Assembly: GCA_941918925.1 (NCBI GenBank)
Contig: OW799233.1
Coordinates: 171,720,235-171,784,234, forward strand
DNA length: 64,000 bases
Source: Phyto melanocephala
Taxonomy: Eukaryota; Arthropoda; Insecta; Diptera; Rhinophoridae
Reading direction: 5' to 3'
Position numbers and translations under genes: made by a program. Every line of letters begins with the position of its first letter. Positions within the stretch are counted from its first letter, which is position 1. A model generated the notes under the pieces. That model worked only from the letters and a program-made list of their open reading frames with translations. It made no database searches and was not told the DNA's origin. This document shows, piece after piece, positions 1 to 11,464 of the stretch.

Positions 1-771
1 CTTAGTTTTTAAAATTATATTGTTTGTTAAGTTAAAGTGTGGTTTGTTCCAATGTCATGATTACCTATTGATAAGAAAACATCGAAAACATTTACGTAAT
101 AATTAAATGAGAACTTTCCAAAGCAAACCATTTTGTCTTACAAGGTCAATACTAAAGTTATTGGTCAGCTGACCAAAGCAAATTTCATGAGATAGATGTC
201 CTTGAAATGTGTCCGATAAAATATTGACTAGTCTACTTAACTTTTGTGCAAATTTTCACAAGCCAGAATACATCTTTTATACAACAATCCTAAGTTATAA
301 GTTTTTGTTGCTTTTAATTAATTGCACATCACTTATTTATCTTAAACCACAGTGAAAAAAGACAATCGTATTTCTTTGGCATGGCATACGGAATTACGTA
401 CCTCTTAAATACATTTTAAAATATTGGCAGGAGTATTTTTATACTGTGATAACCATGTCCATATATTTGCCCATATGCGTATAAATTTCATTTTTAAGCC
501 AATTATTCAAATATTTGAAAAATGTCACGTATATCAATTTTTGTTGAAACCTGCATTTTTAGCTAGCACGTGTTATTTTTCTAAGCGAAATAAATTGATT
601 TAAAACAAAATTTTATTTTTGGTTAAAATAATAATGGGCAAAATCTTGCAATTTAAACAATCTACAAAATCTTATTTAAAAACTAGCAAAAACAAAACAA
701 ATTTAAGAATTTTCTCGCAAATGCTTTAATTGTGATAATTAAAAAAAATATTTTGGGTGAAATATATTTAT
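1..771. other. AT-rich non-coding stretch
   Basis: No reading frame with recognisable content and no repeat arm was found. The base composition is strongly AT-rich, like the rest of the spacer DNA here. Confidence 0.6.
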
Positions 772-1490
772 AACAAGTAAGAGCGCTATATTCGGACGTG
801 CCTAATCTTATATACCCTTCACAACGTGTAGTCATGCAACAGTAGTTTGTGTCACCATTCATCCCATATGAAATACTTACATACATATATAAAAACATCC
901 CATTGTAAAATTATAAATTCACGTATGTATGTTAAAAAAACAAAAAAATAAAAAAAAAAATTTTTAAAAAATTTATATTTTATAAAAATAATATATTAAA
1001 TAAAAAATAAAAAATAAAAAAAAAATAAAAATAAAAAAAAAAAAATTTAAAAAAAAAATTTTTGGCTCAGCTGGGATTCGATGCCACGTTTTCTCTAACC
1101 AGTATACATGTTTGTATGTATGTATGTTGTTGTTGTAATGTTGTTTTTGTGAAAAAAAAATCGAGGTGGTGGTGGGTTTTTGCTCATATCTCAGTTGTTT
1201 ATGTACCGATGTTTCTGATTTTCAATACCGATCTACTCCTGAATATTTCTGATATTTTAATACCTTACCCGGGTCCAATCTATGTCGGGGGGCTTCAAAA
1301 AGTTGATTTCAACATACACACGGACAGACGGTCAGACGGACAGACTGACAGACTGACAGAGCTTAATCGACTCCCCTATTCATAAGCTTTCAGAAAATAT
1401 ATACTTTATGGGGTCGGAAATGAAAATTGTAGAAATTTCACACGGAATGACAAACCTATATATACCCTTTTTCACTGTGTGAAGGGTATA
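772..1490 (-). mobile_element. Helentron-like (DINE-1-like) non-autonomous repeat, copy 1
   Basis: Inverted copy of the commonest repeat in the window. Read on the minus strand it starts TATACCCTTCACACAGTG and ends with a TTCGG/CCGAA hairpin followed by CGCTCTTACTTGTT. The sub-terminal TATACCCTTCACA is matched by TGTGAAGGGTATA near the other end, giving a 13-bp sub-terminal inverted repeat. The interior has CCCCATAAAGTATATATTTT, a GTCTGTCCGTCTG-rich stretch and a long A/T block (about 930-1060). This arrangement resembles fly DINE-1/Helentron-derived elements; the family name is from general knowledge and was not searched. Short ORFs inside it (for example 1062-1385) are fortuitous. Bases 1064-1107 are a tRNA-like segment (see findings). 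Confidence 0.8.
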
Positions 1491-3780
1491 AAAAGAGCAT
1501 AAAAAAAGAAACTACGAAAAAGTCACTGCAATAATTTATGATTTCTTTTTATTTATTTTTTTTATAACAATTCACACACACCTCTTTAATGTGGTAACTG
1601 CAGATATAAATGTTGTAGTAAATTTGCTTTTATGTGTGAAAAGAACAAATGCAAATGTACAGATTTTTCTTTACTTTTTTAAATATTAGAGCTGTTGGGT
1701 GTTGTAGCATGTGTGTTATTTGATAAATATTAAAACCAAATAACACGATAAAAACCAACAGCATTTTCAGCAATAAGTAAATGTATTTAACCTATACATA
1801 TGAAAAAAAAAAAGTAATACGAAAATAAAAATACACCGTAACACGCACACATATACTTGCAAACTTTAGCAATTGAAGCGGTGTACAATAACTGATGTGA
1901 CGTGACTGACGTACAATAAAAATAAATCTATTTTAGCGTTAATGTTTTCTTTGTTGCTGATTTTTGTTTTTATCTACAAAATTAAATTTTAACAATTGTT
2001 GCCCATAAAGTACAAAAACGTTTACACTGATTGCCAGATACACAATCATCGCATCAACTTCCAAACATCCTTCAACTCATTTACTCACTCTTTGATGGTC
2101 TCACAGACACTTATACACACTTACTGTTATGTATGTATGGCACTTATACACACTAATAATATATGTATATGTACATACGTATGTATAACGGCATAAAAAC
2201 AAAAATATTTTTTAAAATCATTATAAATTTTTATTGCAAGTGTGTTTGTTGTATATTTATATCAAGTTGTTGTAAATGAGAATGCGTATTGAGGTTTTAT
2301 TGACATGTTTTCGAGTTTCAATTGATTCGTCGAACGTATTTAAAATGTATATGGAGTGTATAAACATACAAACATGTGTACATATATGAAATGTAATTAC
2401 AGTGTGATCAGGTTGGCTTGGAAGAAGTAAAAATTTAATTGCCAATAAACTTATGACTGTTTATTTGGTTTTATATAACATTTTGTTTTAAGCTATCTGA
2501 AAAAGGTTGCCAAAATGAGGTCTTTGAAGAAATATTTAGATCGGTACTGCGTTAGGTGGGATATGTTTTCCTAACCTAAACGTATCGTTTAACTTTTTCG
2601 TGTCGTTTAACATTAGTTTTTGTATTCGCTGACATCAATTTTAAGTTAGAAAAATACTTAAAAAGGCATTTAACTAGATTGCAAGGGATTATCTTTAAAT
2701 TAAATATATATAAGCTGTGATACAAATGTGATACGAGTTAAATTTAAATACCTATCATTTTTGCTAAAATTTCTCTTATTAAACAACTAATAAAGAAAAT
2801 CGTTGTTACTTACACATGTGCTTACGAATATAAAAGAAAAAAATTACATTCAGGAAATTGTTATTTATAATGTGTAATTTCCTTCAATATTACATTGTGT
2901 AGATATTTAAAGCAGAGTAAACACATCTGTATCATGTTTGTTTGTAGCCTTTGGATATAATAAAAGTGTATTTTTTATACGTTTTCAAAAACGTTATTGA
3001 ATTATTTTTTATTACGGGAAAATAAAGCGTAAATACAATGCTGCAAGCTGTAAGATCGTTGCTGATAAAAATGAAATCCGGCCGACAATTTTATGTTGAT
3101 TTTTTTAAATTTTTGCAACTTTCATGTAGCAAGCAGAATTAGGCCAGGCACATTGTTACTGGAAAATTTACTTTAAAAAAAAAACAAAAAAATTTTCTTT
3201 AAAATTTTAAAGAACACAGAGCTGTTAAATACTGTAACATTCCATTACAAATGTTATTTATATATCTACGCATAGCAAAACGTAATAAGTTAAACTTTCT
3301 TTTGAGCCTTTATTAAGTTTAGTGTCAAATTTTTAGGGAAAAATAGTTGCCGGCTACCGACAGTGCTTGTGTGGTACCTTAACTTGGCTATTTAAAGTGT
3401 GACCGTGCCGAGACACGTGCTCTGTAGCTAGATTGTGATGTTGCCGAATTTGTCTTGTATTCGTTGTAACCACTAGCTCGTATTTTTACCACAGTCAAAT
3501 ACAACGCCCTACGAATTTTCCTCGTGCTCATTATAGACAGTAGATCGTAATATATAATCTGCAATATAAGACCGCTCTCATTTTATTTGTATTCATTTCA
3601 AAAATTCTGCGGTCTTCCTAAGCATCGTGGATAAAGGTTTCATTACTATAAAAATGCATTTATTTTCAAAAACCAACCAACAACTGCTTGTTTTTTTTTA
3701 TTTTCAAAAGAAGTAGACCTTTGAAACAGCCCGTGGATAGGCTGAGTCTTATCCCAGCTAAAAAATAAAACTGCATTACA
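1491..3780. other. Non-coding stretch
   Basis: AT-rich with no supported gene. It contains a nested hairpin at 1693-1760. From about 3340 to 3650 the sequence is less AT-rich but shows no reading frame or repeat I recognise. Confidence 0.5.
1693..1760. repeat. Nested hairpin
   Basis: A perfect 10-bp stem, GTGTTATTTG (1713-1722) with CAAATAACAC (1737-1746), sits inside an outer 6-bp stem, TGTTGG (1693-1698) with CCAACA (1755-1760). It may be chance in AT-rich DNA or part of an old element. Nothing marks it as a microRNA precursor. Confidence 0.4.
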
Positions 3781-4454
3781 ATATAAATAACGTGAAGAAG
3801 ACAGAACTCATATCAACGTCCCAAAATCCGCCAACGTTCAAAATAAACGATGAACCAATCTGTCAAACTGAAAAATTTTGATACCTAGGAAGCATATTAA
3901 CTCCTTCTGGTGGTACCGCCGAAGACATCACTTCCCGGATAAACAATGCTAGGAACAGTTTCTCCCAACTACGTAATATATGGGCATCAGGACGAATCTT
4001 AACTGATACCAAGCTCAGAATATATAACTCAAATGTCAAATCAGTACTCCTGTACGGTTGCGAATCCTGGACACTGACAGCAAACCTTATTAAGAAGCTA
4101 CAAACATTTTCTAACCGCCCTCTAAGAAATATTCTCCGAATATGGTGGCCCAGAGTGATCTCTAACCAACAACTCTACGAATCTACAAACGAAATCCCAA
4201 TCGATATAGAAATTCAAAGGAGAAAGTGTAGTTGGATTGGGCATTCATTAAGAAAGGATGTCAAGGAAACATGCAGATCTGTCCTATGGTGGAACCCTCA
4301 AGGAACCAGAATCCAAGGAAGACCAAAAAAAATACAGCGAGGAAACACAAATAACGAAATCCGCCAAATGAATACATCATGGAACGAACTAAAACAACTA
4401 TCTAAAAACAGGAATGATTACCGTACTTTCGTAATGGTCCTACGCTTCACATAG
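3781..4454 (+). pseudogene. RTE-like non-LTR retrotransposon, RT thumb and C-terminus
   Basis: One frame runs from about 3790 to the stop at 4452-4454. It encodes the end of a LINE reverse transcriptase: a YLGSILTPSGG motif, then NVKSVLLYGCESW, then WIGHSLRK and WNPQG followed by GRPKK. This order is typical of the 3' end of RTE-like or related endonuclease-RT proteins; the clade is inferred from memory of family motifs. A TGA at 3879-3881 interrupts the frame just before YLGS, where relatives usually have arginine, so this is a pseudogene. The endonuclease and the catalytic YxDD region are missing (5' truncation, as usual for LINEs). A (TA)n run begins about 15 bp after the stop. Confidence 0.8.
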
Positions 4455-4463
4455 AGCTAAAGG

Positions 4464-4468
<5 letters not shown>

Positions 4469-4506
<38 letters not shown>
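4469..4506. repeat. (TA)n microsatellite
   Basis: About 19 TA units directly downstream of the RTE-like fragment. It may have grown from the simple-repeat tail of that retrotransposon. Confidence 0.9.
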
Positions 4507-4511
<5 letters not shown>

Positions 4512-4835
4512 CTGCACCATTTTTTTGGTATACACGAAATCTCAAAGAATGTAAAATAGTAACCTTTTGTAACTTTTTGTTTTGCTTAACAATAAAAAAA
4601 TATTAAAAAAAATAATCAACATGAAATAGAACAACGTTGGAATAAAATAAATTTTTATCAGAACAAAAATTATATAGATTCTTAAAACTGAATTAAAACA
4701 TTCAAAGTATGCTTGAAAACAATTGCTTTTTTAATGATTTAGAAATTCTGCTGTTTGATATTTTTTTACTTCTTAATTTTTTTAATTTTTTTGTGCGCGT
4801 TCTAATGCACATGATAGTTTTATTATGCCAACTCG

Positions 4836-5085
4836 ATGCCTTACTTCCTTAACCTCGTATCTTAAAAAATAAAATTTTTCAGGAGAGAAAAGAAAAACGG
4901 TTCATCTTTTTATACTTCGGTGTTTGGTTAAAAGTTTAAATGCAATTATTAAGGAATTGATTGTATTTATGTATATTAGTAGTAATAAATTACAAATCTT
5001 TTTTAGTTAAAGCATAAAAAAATCGTTTGATATGAAAAAGTCAAAACCGTATTTTTTAAGTTACGAGGTTGAGGAAGTAAGGCAT
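4836..5085. mobile_element. 250-bp MITE-like element with 36-bp terminal inverted repeats
   Basis: Left arm ATGCCTTACTTCCTTAACCT (continuing to about 4871) matches the reverse complement of the right arm (about 5050-5085) over about 36 positions with about two mismatches. The interior is AT-rich with no coding potential. A clear target duplication cannot be fixed, so the superfamily is unknown. Confidence 0.7.
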
Positions 5086-5838
5086 GTTTGAAAACACATT
5101 TACTAAAGACAAAATCTTATCGATTAATTTATTTTAGTTAGAATAGTGTTTTGTTATTAATGTTTACAGTGTTATATAGAGCATATAACTTTTAGAGCAT
5201 TTTACGCAGCTCTTTACATTCGCTCTAAGTCGAGAGGTATTATTACACTGCTCAGCAGCAAAATCCTCCATTAAATAAAACTACGTTGACTATATGGATT
5301 TTGATGCGCTGAATTCAAATCCGTTATCAGTTTTTTTGCACCAGATCGCGATTTTTTTTATGGGCGTGGCAAATTTTTAAAATTTTTCAGGTACGGAGAC
5401 ATATTTCAACCTAACTCGAGAACCAGTCATCCGATATTTAAAAACAAAACACCCGAAGATGTGCAACAAAATTGTTTTTATTTTAGTCACATTTTTCTCT
5501 ATCTCTTATCGTTTTGGAATTATTCAGAAATTAATTGAGGACAAAATTTTTTTTCGTGCAATATTCGTAATATTTTTCGATTTAAAAATAGAATTAAAAA
5601 AAATATAAAGCGAATATTCATTATTTTGTACTTTTTTTGAGAGCTACTTATCTAGAAAATAAAAAAAGCCATAAACCATAAAAATCAGCTAAAAATGTAG
5701 ATTTTATTGTCAATTTACCTTTAGGTACTTAATATTCACCAAATATGTGTAATGCAGCAAACAACGTCAGAGTGAGCGCACTAAAGCGCCTTGTAGCAAC
5801 AATGAATGGCAACTATTTACTTCTATCTATTTACTTAG
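5086..5838. other. Non-coding stretch before the 5839 exon-like ORF
   Basis: AT-rich. It ends in a pyrimidine-rich tract and TTACTTAG that would serve as a 3' splice site for the following open frame. A short GGGCGTGGC occurs near 5360, as often in fly repeats. No gene seen. Confidence 0.5.
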
Positions 5839-6114
5839 ATTTCAAATCACAAGTCTCAGCTTCTTGCATCCCAATTAAAAGAATGGAATTTGGTGCAAAA
5901 GGACGTTAACATTTCGTACTTTCGAAATAAAGAACAGCCTTTTTTGAGTTATTTCAGCAAAGAGGAAGGTTTGGTATTTTGTGATAATGCTGATGGACTT
6001 TTGCGACAACTGTGTTTCAGTCATAAATCTGAGGATTGGAGGCTTTTTATTGATTCATCGGTCCTACTCGCGTATGCAAGAAATATGAAAGAAAACTATT
6101 GTAGCTTTTGGTAA
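5839..6114 (+). pseudogene. Exon-like fragment of an uncharacterised, probably transposon-borne protein family
   Basis: The frame is open from right after TTACTTAG (an acceptor-like site ending at 5838) to TAA at 6112-6114, 91 codons. It begins ISNHKSQLLASQLKEWNL, continues with YFRNKEQPF and GLVFCDNADGL, then DWRLFIDSS, and closes with MKENYCSFW. I recall the HKSQLLASxLKEWNL ... DWRLFIDSS signature from many predicted invertebrate proteins of unknown function that look transposon-related. In those proteins a stretch of about 20 residues lies between FIDSS and the MKE motif; here it is reduced to VLLAYARN, so an internal deletion is likely. Coding is also suggested by codon-like composition in AT-rich surroundings. 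No catalytic residues can be assigned and I do not name a function. Confidence 0.55.
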
Positions 6115-6164
6115 ACAAATATCTGTTCGAAATACCAATCCAATTGATGAAATTTTTATAACAG

Positions 6165-6420
6165 GGCTTACAACCAAGAATAAAACTAGGACCTTTGACA
6201 TGGTTTCTGTATTAATGTTTACAGGGTAGATACTCTTATTCCCAACAAGGTATAAGTTTGTTTTGCTGAGGCCTTGAAAATATTTAAAAAAAAGCATAAA
6301 ATGTCTTACAGGTCTTACCGTTACATCTAAGAATAAAACAGGTATCTTAGAAATAATTTGGGTATTATTTTTTAGAACAATGTAAGAGCTTCCTGTTATT
6401 CCTAACATGGTAGCCGGTTG
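6165..6420. repeat. Diverged tandem duplication, unit about 145 bp
   Basis: The blocks starting ACAGGGCTTACAACCAAG (about 6162) and ACAGGTCTTACCGTTACATC (about 6309) share AAGAATAAAAC, then TATTA...TTTA and a final TTATTCC-AACA-GGTA pattern. The minus strand stays open across both units (6064-6408). The two halves of that ORF resemble one another, as expected if a tandem repeat unit has a length divisible by three. Confidence 0.4.
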
Positions 6421-7560
6421 TACCTGTTAAATAATACTTAAGCCACTCCCACTCGTAAGCCTAAATGCAATCAAGCGTCAACAATGTCTAAAATTGTGTG
6501 TAAATATTAAACATAAACAGCTTTGGCAAGCACCGTCAACAATAAAACATTTTTTGCCGAACTAATTATAAAATTTTATTTAAAATTTTTTTTTTATTTT
6601 TACAAATCAATTAAATTGTGATATTGAAAGAACAATCTAAAAAAGTATTGTATTTATTGCCGATACTAGCAAAGTGGAATGCATTTTCGCAGCAATATTC
6701 AATTGTCAGCACCTTTTAATTTGTATGTAAGTGTTGGTTGCAAATATCATATATTCAAATCCAAGATTCTTAAGTTGATTGAATTCGATGTCTATTATTT
6801 TCTTTTTCACTTTTTGTTTTTTGGTGGGGCCGAAAAACAAAATATTGTTACTCTCGAAAAAAACGCAGATGTGCAAACTTCGATATCTAACTCTAATTAC
6901 CGATAATATAACGAAACATGTAAAAAGGTTACAAAAAAAACATTTTTAAAATTTCATGGCAAAAAAGAAATGTACTAGTTTATGTTTAAACGGTCTTATT
7001 AATATACTTAATTTTTGACTATTAGTTTTTGATTCGAAACTATTCGTTAAAAAAAAAATTCAATTGCAGAAAAAATTTCCTACTGACAACAAATAATATA
7101 TTAAGAAAAAGGTGGTATATAAATTGATTTAACAATTTTTTTGAGTCCTTCGTCCTACTGTTATTTGCCAACAAATTGTAGATATAATATTATAAATATA
7201 AAAATTGTTGATTGCAATATTTTTTCCTTTTTAATTGAAATTTAATTATACCACTCTCTCTTGTTACGTAATATTCTTTATACGATTTATTTGTTTATAC
7301 ACTCACCCTTCTTGCCAACAAACACTCTACCTGTCTCCATTTCTCCTCATCGAGTAATAATTGATTTAAAGTATACATTTTAGCGTTTATTTGCAAATAT
7401 TTTTTAATGACAAAAAATATGCAAATGAAAAATGCAGTACAATACTTTTAACGCGTATGTTTGTTTACATACACATACTTATAACCATTATGTGTGTATA
7501 TACCCAAAGGTGAGTTTCAGCAAGGCTCTATATTATGAGGCCTTCTGGAAGGCGAATTTA
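6421..7560. other. Non-coding stretch
   Basis: AT-rich; no supported gene or repeat arm. The short ORF at 6679-6906 has no recognisable motif. Confidence 0.5.
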
Positions 7561-7645
7561 GTTTAGTTTTGGTAGAACAGCCAGCAGTTGTTCAGCTTAC
7601 TTACGCCCGTCATATTGATTCCTATGTGATACTTTAATAGAATAG

Positions 7646-7840
7646 ACTGAGGAAACAACATGTAGAGCATGCGAAGAAGCGGATGAGACTTTGGTACACT
7701 ACCTTTGTCATTGTCCTGAGTTTGGGCATATTAGACGCAAAAATTTTACAATGGATACTATGCCGCACTTGGAATACCTGGGGAGCTCAAACTGGGGATC
7801 CATAAGGAGTTACATTGAGGGGACTAGGATCTTGAACTAG
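7646..7840 (+). pseudogene. LINE C-terminus with CCHC-type zinc knuckle
   Basis: The frame encodes TEETTCRACEEADETLVHYL followed by CHCPEFGHIRR, about 65 codons to TAG at 7838-7840. The pattern C-x2-C-(x)n-H-x3-C-x-C-P is the zinc-knuckle-like tail of many insect non-LTR retrotransposon polyproteins (I/LOA/R1 group). It lies after the RT and RNase H domains, which are missing here. The next ~150 bp, to TTACCTAACCTAATAG near 7993, look like the LINE 3' untranslated region. Confidence 0.7.
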
Positions 7841-7993
7841 TTCGTTATTTATAGGAAATTAAGATTTGGGTTTTTGTTTGGGAATTCCGTTTTCATATGG
7901 AGCGAACAACATGCCAACTGGGCATAAGTGTATACCTGTCCTGGGTTTGGGCTTTTAGTGCCCCTCCTTTTCATCCTTACCTAACCTAATAGA

Positions 7994-9690
7994 ATAAAAA
8001 TGAAGAGAAAGAGAAGCTAACCAATCCAGAACTCGAAAGCCACAGAGTAGCAGACTACCGACCAATTCAATGGAGAACCCAATGTAATTGTTTTTAATTT
8101 GTAATCGTTTTCTATCCTGTTCTGTCCTGTCCTGTTTTCTAACAGTCGTCTGAACTACGTTTTAAAGATCGAATAGACATTTTAACGATTTTTTTAAGAG
8201 GGCAAGAAAGGTGTACATTCTGATATTTTTTTGTTTTTATTAATAATAAAAGTGTTAAAAACGTTGCTAAAAAATAGGTTAAAAAAACATAAAAATCAAA
8301 AAGAATAAAAAGCCATTGTGTTGTTTAATACTTCAAAAGAGTAAGTTTAAGAGTATGGGAGAAATTAAAAATTAGTACAAAAATTTATACGAAATTTATA
8401 AAATTAGAAAGAGCAAAATCTTTATGAACGGAAACTCTTTTAACAGGAAAAAATGGTTCCAAAATGGTCTTCAACAGAAGGTCTTTGAAAAACCGCGTTA
8501 TTAGAAGCGAATGTGAAAACAACTGTTTCGTAAAGCGTGTACAAAAATAAATCAGTTAGCAATTGGTAACGAAGTTGTTGCATCTGTTAAATGGGCCAGT
8601 TTTAAGGCCCATTGACCCTCTATTTTTACCGCTGGCTATGTATGACAAATATGTTTTAAATAAAGTGTGTATCTATGTGTGTGTGTGTATAGAGTATATT
8701 GTTGGCTTAAATTAACCCGTGTTGCTGTGGTCAACAGTACTTTAAAATTTTGAGAATTAATTTTATGATATTAGTTGTTCATGTGAAAACGTCCGTGTTT
8801 ATTTGCATGTTTGCCTGAGTTCGTTTAATAGCTTTTGTTTTTGAATTTAGGTGAGAGAGTTTATGAAAACTCATTTGCAGTGACAGCGTCATTTATCAGC
8901 TATTGTCCAACTAATAATGGTAAATTATTTTTAAATTCTTTATTAGACAAAAATTGTTATTTATTAGATTTTGCAAAAGTACACAGCGAAGTACGTTAGG
9001 GTTTAATGTCGTTTTTGTAAAAAAACTTTAATATAAATTGCTTGTAATTGATTCATAGTTATTTTAAAAACAAATTTGTACTTTCTTTAATATGTTTGTA
9101 AAGCTATTTGAAACTTATACAAATTTTCCAAGTCATATCTGTTTTTAGTGAAAGTAAATGTTTCACAATATAAAATGTACAACAATCAAATTCTAAGTTT
9201 TTGCCTTCATAAGAACTTATAAAATAATTCCCTATTTTTTTTGACAACCAAAACCGAAAAGCGATAAAAGAAGAGCGAATTTTGATTTACAGTGACATCG
9301 ATAGCTAAACATAGAAGCTGCCATATGCTTTTACGTTTCTGCCTGTGCGATGAATTCAAACGGATATAATTTATTTATATACTTAAAAACGCCTTATGAC
9401 TCTTGGGATCTATTTGAAACGGAATATTAATTGATATTTTACACTTTTAAAATTTTTTTTATATATTTAATAGTAAAAATATTTTACTATTTACCTTATC
9501 TTAAATATTTCATACAACTCTGTCGATAATATCCTTAATAATAATTACGTTATATAACATTATTTATTTGCCAATTACCTTAAATATATAGATGGTAACA
9601 ATGCCAGAGGCTTTGTGCAAACCTGCTCAAATAAAGTTACTCACTTTTTGACATGAAAATTTTTGACAGCCTCGAATTTTGTCAGCAATA
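7994..9690. other. Non-coding stretch
   Basis: AT-rich, with short GT-rich microsatellite DNA near 8670. No gene, element end or tandem array that I can support. Confidence 0.5.
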
Positions 9691-9710
9691 GTTAGATTTG
9701 GCACCAGATC

Positions 9711-9926
9711 GTGGATGATGATATTTGTAGAATGTGCCTGGAGGATACCGAGACGGCAGCGCATGTAGTATGCGAGTGTCCGGCGATGGCGAGCGAAAGA
9801 TTAAGGATCACAGGCAAGCACACATTAAGTGTGAGTGCGATGGGGGACCTTAGTCTGAGAGAGATGCTGGCAGTTACAAAGGATTGTGCGATAAGGATTG
9901 TCGACAATCACCAGTCGGCAGTGTGA
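9711..9926 (+). pseudogene. LINE C-terminus with zinc knuckle, second family
   Basis: The ORF starts with a GTG codon that is only the edge of homology. It encodes DDDICRMCLEDTETAAHVVC then ECPAMASERLR and ends NHQSAV before TGA. The C-x2-C ... H-x3-C-x-C-P pattern again marks the end of a LINE polyprotein. Unlike the 7646 fragment it keeps a longer tail (ITGKHTL ... REMLAVTKDCAIRIV). The same tail recurs on the minus strand at 26155-26330, so both belong to one family. The GC-richer sequence to about 10060 is probably its 3' untranslated region. Confidence 0.7.
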
Positions 9927-10059
9927 AATCGTTTTCCTAGTCCAGAGCAAACGCCGGTTAAGGCGCGGGTCTCAGTGATTGAAGGTATACTGATCGGTGG
10001 ACACGAAATCACTGAGAAGCGAAGGGCGTCGATAGTAGTGGTCTACTTCGATATTCCCC

Positions 10060-10245
10060 CTACATGTGTATAAGATTTGGTACTTTGGACCGAAATTCTT
10101 CACAACCAAGATTTTCTGGAGTTACAGAATAATCGTTAAAGATGATAAGACGAAGTTTCCTAAGCATGCCATCTAAATTTTGAATATCCTTTTCACCAAT
10201 TAAGTTTGGAAAACTTTGTTGTTGTTTGTGCAGCCAAATGCCCAC
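10060..10245 (-). CDS. Unrecognised 61-codon ORF
   Basis: Contains WLHKQQQSFPNLIGE and LRKLRLIIFNDYSVTPENLG. The residue mix is more protein-like than the Phe/Lys/Asn-rich chance ORFs around it, so it may be a relic of a coding exon or transposon. No family is recognised and there is no evidence of expression. It abuts the LINE 3' end on the plus strand. Confidence 0.2.
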   Translation of the reverse strand: MGIWLHKQQQSFPNLIGEKDIQNLDGMLRKLRLIIFNDYSVTPENLGCEEFRSKVPNLIHM

Positions 10246-11088
10246 TTTAATAAAGAAGGAACTTTTCTATCTAAAATTTTCAAAAGGTCAGGTCATGAGA
10301 GCTCTTTTAAAAAATTATCGTAAAATCAAATAATTTTTGTATTTGTTACGTAAGTCAATATAAAATTAAATAAAATTTTCAATAAATTCATTAAAGTTAG
10401 AAACTTTTTGTTTATCAAACACTCCTGGTAAATAATCTTCATTTCCAAAGTCTAGCTTGACTTAGCTTGGTTTTATAGAATTATCTTATATTTTTAGATA
10501 TAGGCGTTGCGTTGCATTTTTTGTTTTCAAAATAAGCTAAATATTAAAAATCGTCAATCAAATCATATTTTGAACAAAAAGTGCAAGGCACTAGGTATTG
10601 CAGTTTGTCTACAATAGCTTCAAAATTTATTTTACATTCAGTATGCATTTATTGAAGTTTTCGGCTAAAACAACAAGGACTACAAGAGCATCATATGAAA
10701 TCAATATCAGCTAATCTAAATAACTTTTAAGATTTAATTTAAGATTCTGACCAAAATATTGTTTCTTTGTTTGATTAACCATTAGTGATTTAATCATGCT
10801 GCTACATTTGTTTTGAGTACTGATTAGTTGTTAAAAATATTTATTAACTAATAGTAGGTAAAATTTTCTTCTGAAGTGCCTGCAGCAAGGGCATATTTAT
10901 AACGGCTCCTCGAAAACTTGATTTAAACATATAAATGGAGACATAGTCCGACAGATCGAAATCATTACTAAGATTGTCAATTATTTAAAATTTCGTTTAA
11001 TTTTTCGAACTTAGTTCGAATATTCGCATATTACCAAACCTTAAGCACAAAAATAGAGATAAGGTGCTTAAATAAAAAATATAATGAA
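10246..11088. other. Non-coding stretch
   Basis: AT-rich, nothing recognised. It ends at the start of the LTR-like sequence. Confidence 0.5.
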
Positions 11089-11332
11089 AGTTAACAACAG
11101 TAAAGACGCTGCCAACGACACCAATTTGGCAGAGTAAGCCTTTTCTTTGTATTTTGCATTCCCGCACGCGTATCCGCTCCAATTACAAATTGCTCGCGTT
11201 CACTAATTCCCTAGGAAACTAATTCTGCTGGATCAGCGTCTGCATATTCACTCATGTTGGTGTTTTGAGTATTATCGCATGCAGTTGTAACGTAAACGCT
11301 GTTGGCCAGCTAACAACTTTGGCAGTGAGCAG

Positions 11333-11366
11333 TCAGTTTTGGTTACGCGTCGAGCGGTAATAGTTA
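11333..11366 (+). promoter_or_regulatory. Inr + DPE core promoter in the LTR
   Basis: TCAGTT at 11333-11338 fits the arthropod initiator TCAKTY, with A(+1) at 11335. AGTTA at 11362-11366 fits the downstream promoter element RGWYV and falls exactly at +28 to +32. No TATA box is near, as expected for a DPE promoter. Confidence 0.6.
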
Positions 11367-11446
11367 AAGTTGAATTGTTGTAAATAATATAGAATACAAA
11401 TAAAGTTAAATTTAATACAAAGTGTGAAGTTTAGAATTATTGAATC

Positions 11447-11464
11447 TGGCGCAGTTAGTCGCGA
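11447..11464 (+). other. Primer-binding site for reverse transcription
   Basis: TGGCGCAGTTAGTCGCGA lies just downstream of the LTR. The first nine bases match the tRNA-Ser-type PBS of gypsy-group elements. Confidence 0.5.

Larger units (their letters stand above)
11089..11464 (+). mobile_element. Gypsy/errantivirus-type LTR with primer-binding site (solo 5' end)
   Basis: Begins AGTTAACAAC, as I recall gypsy-type LTRs beginning. It contains an Inr+DPE promoter (11333-11366) and a polyadenylation signal AATAAA (11399-11404). It is followed by TGGCGCAGTTAGTCG at 11447, closely resembling the serine-tRNA primer-binding site TGGCGCAGTCGG used by insect gypsy-group elements. No gag, pol or env remnant follows and no second LTR was found, so this is only the 5' end of an old insertion. 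The exact LTR end (about 11440) is uncertain. Confidence 0.6.

Noticed and set aside
1062..1385. 107-codon ORF sharing its start with ORFs at 22685-22921 and 52293-52499
   Set aside because: These are the same antisense frame of the Helentron-like repeat. It runs through the tRNA-like and GTCCGTCTG parts, varies with every indel and resembles no protein domain. Automated annotation could mistake it for a conserved gene family.
6064..6408. 114-codon minus-strand ORF as a host gene
   Set aside because: It spans a tandemly repeated segment and has a hydrophobic, low-information composition with no motif; repeat structure explains its openness.
9692..9907. Minus-strand ORF opposite the LINE tail at 9711-9926
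   Set aside because: It is a shadow of the zinc-knuckle frame; the plus strand has the recognisable motif.
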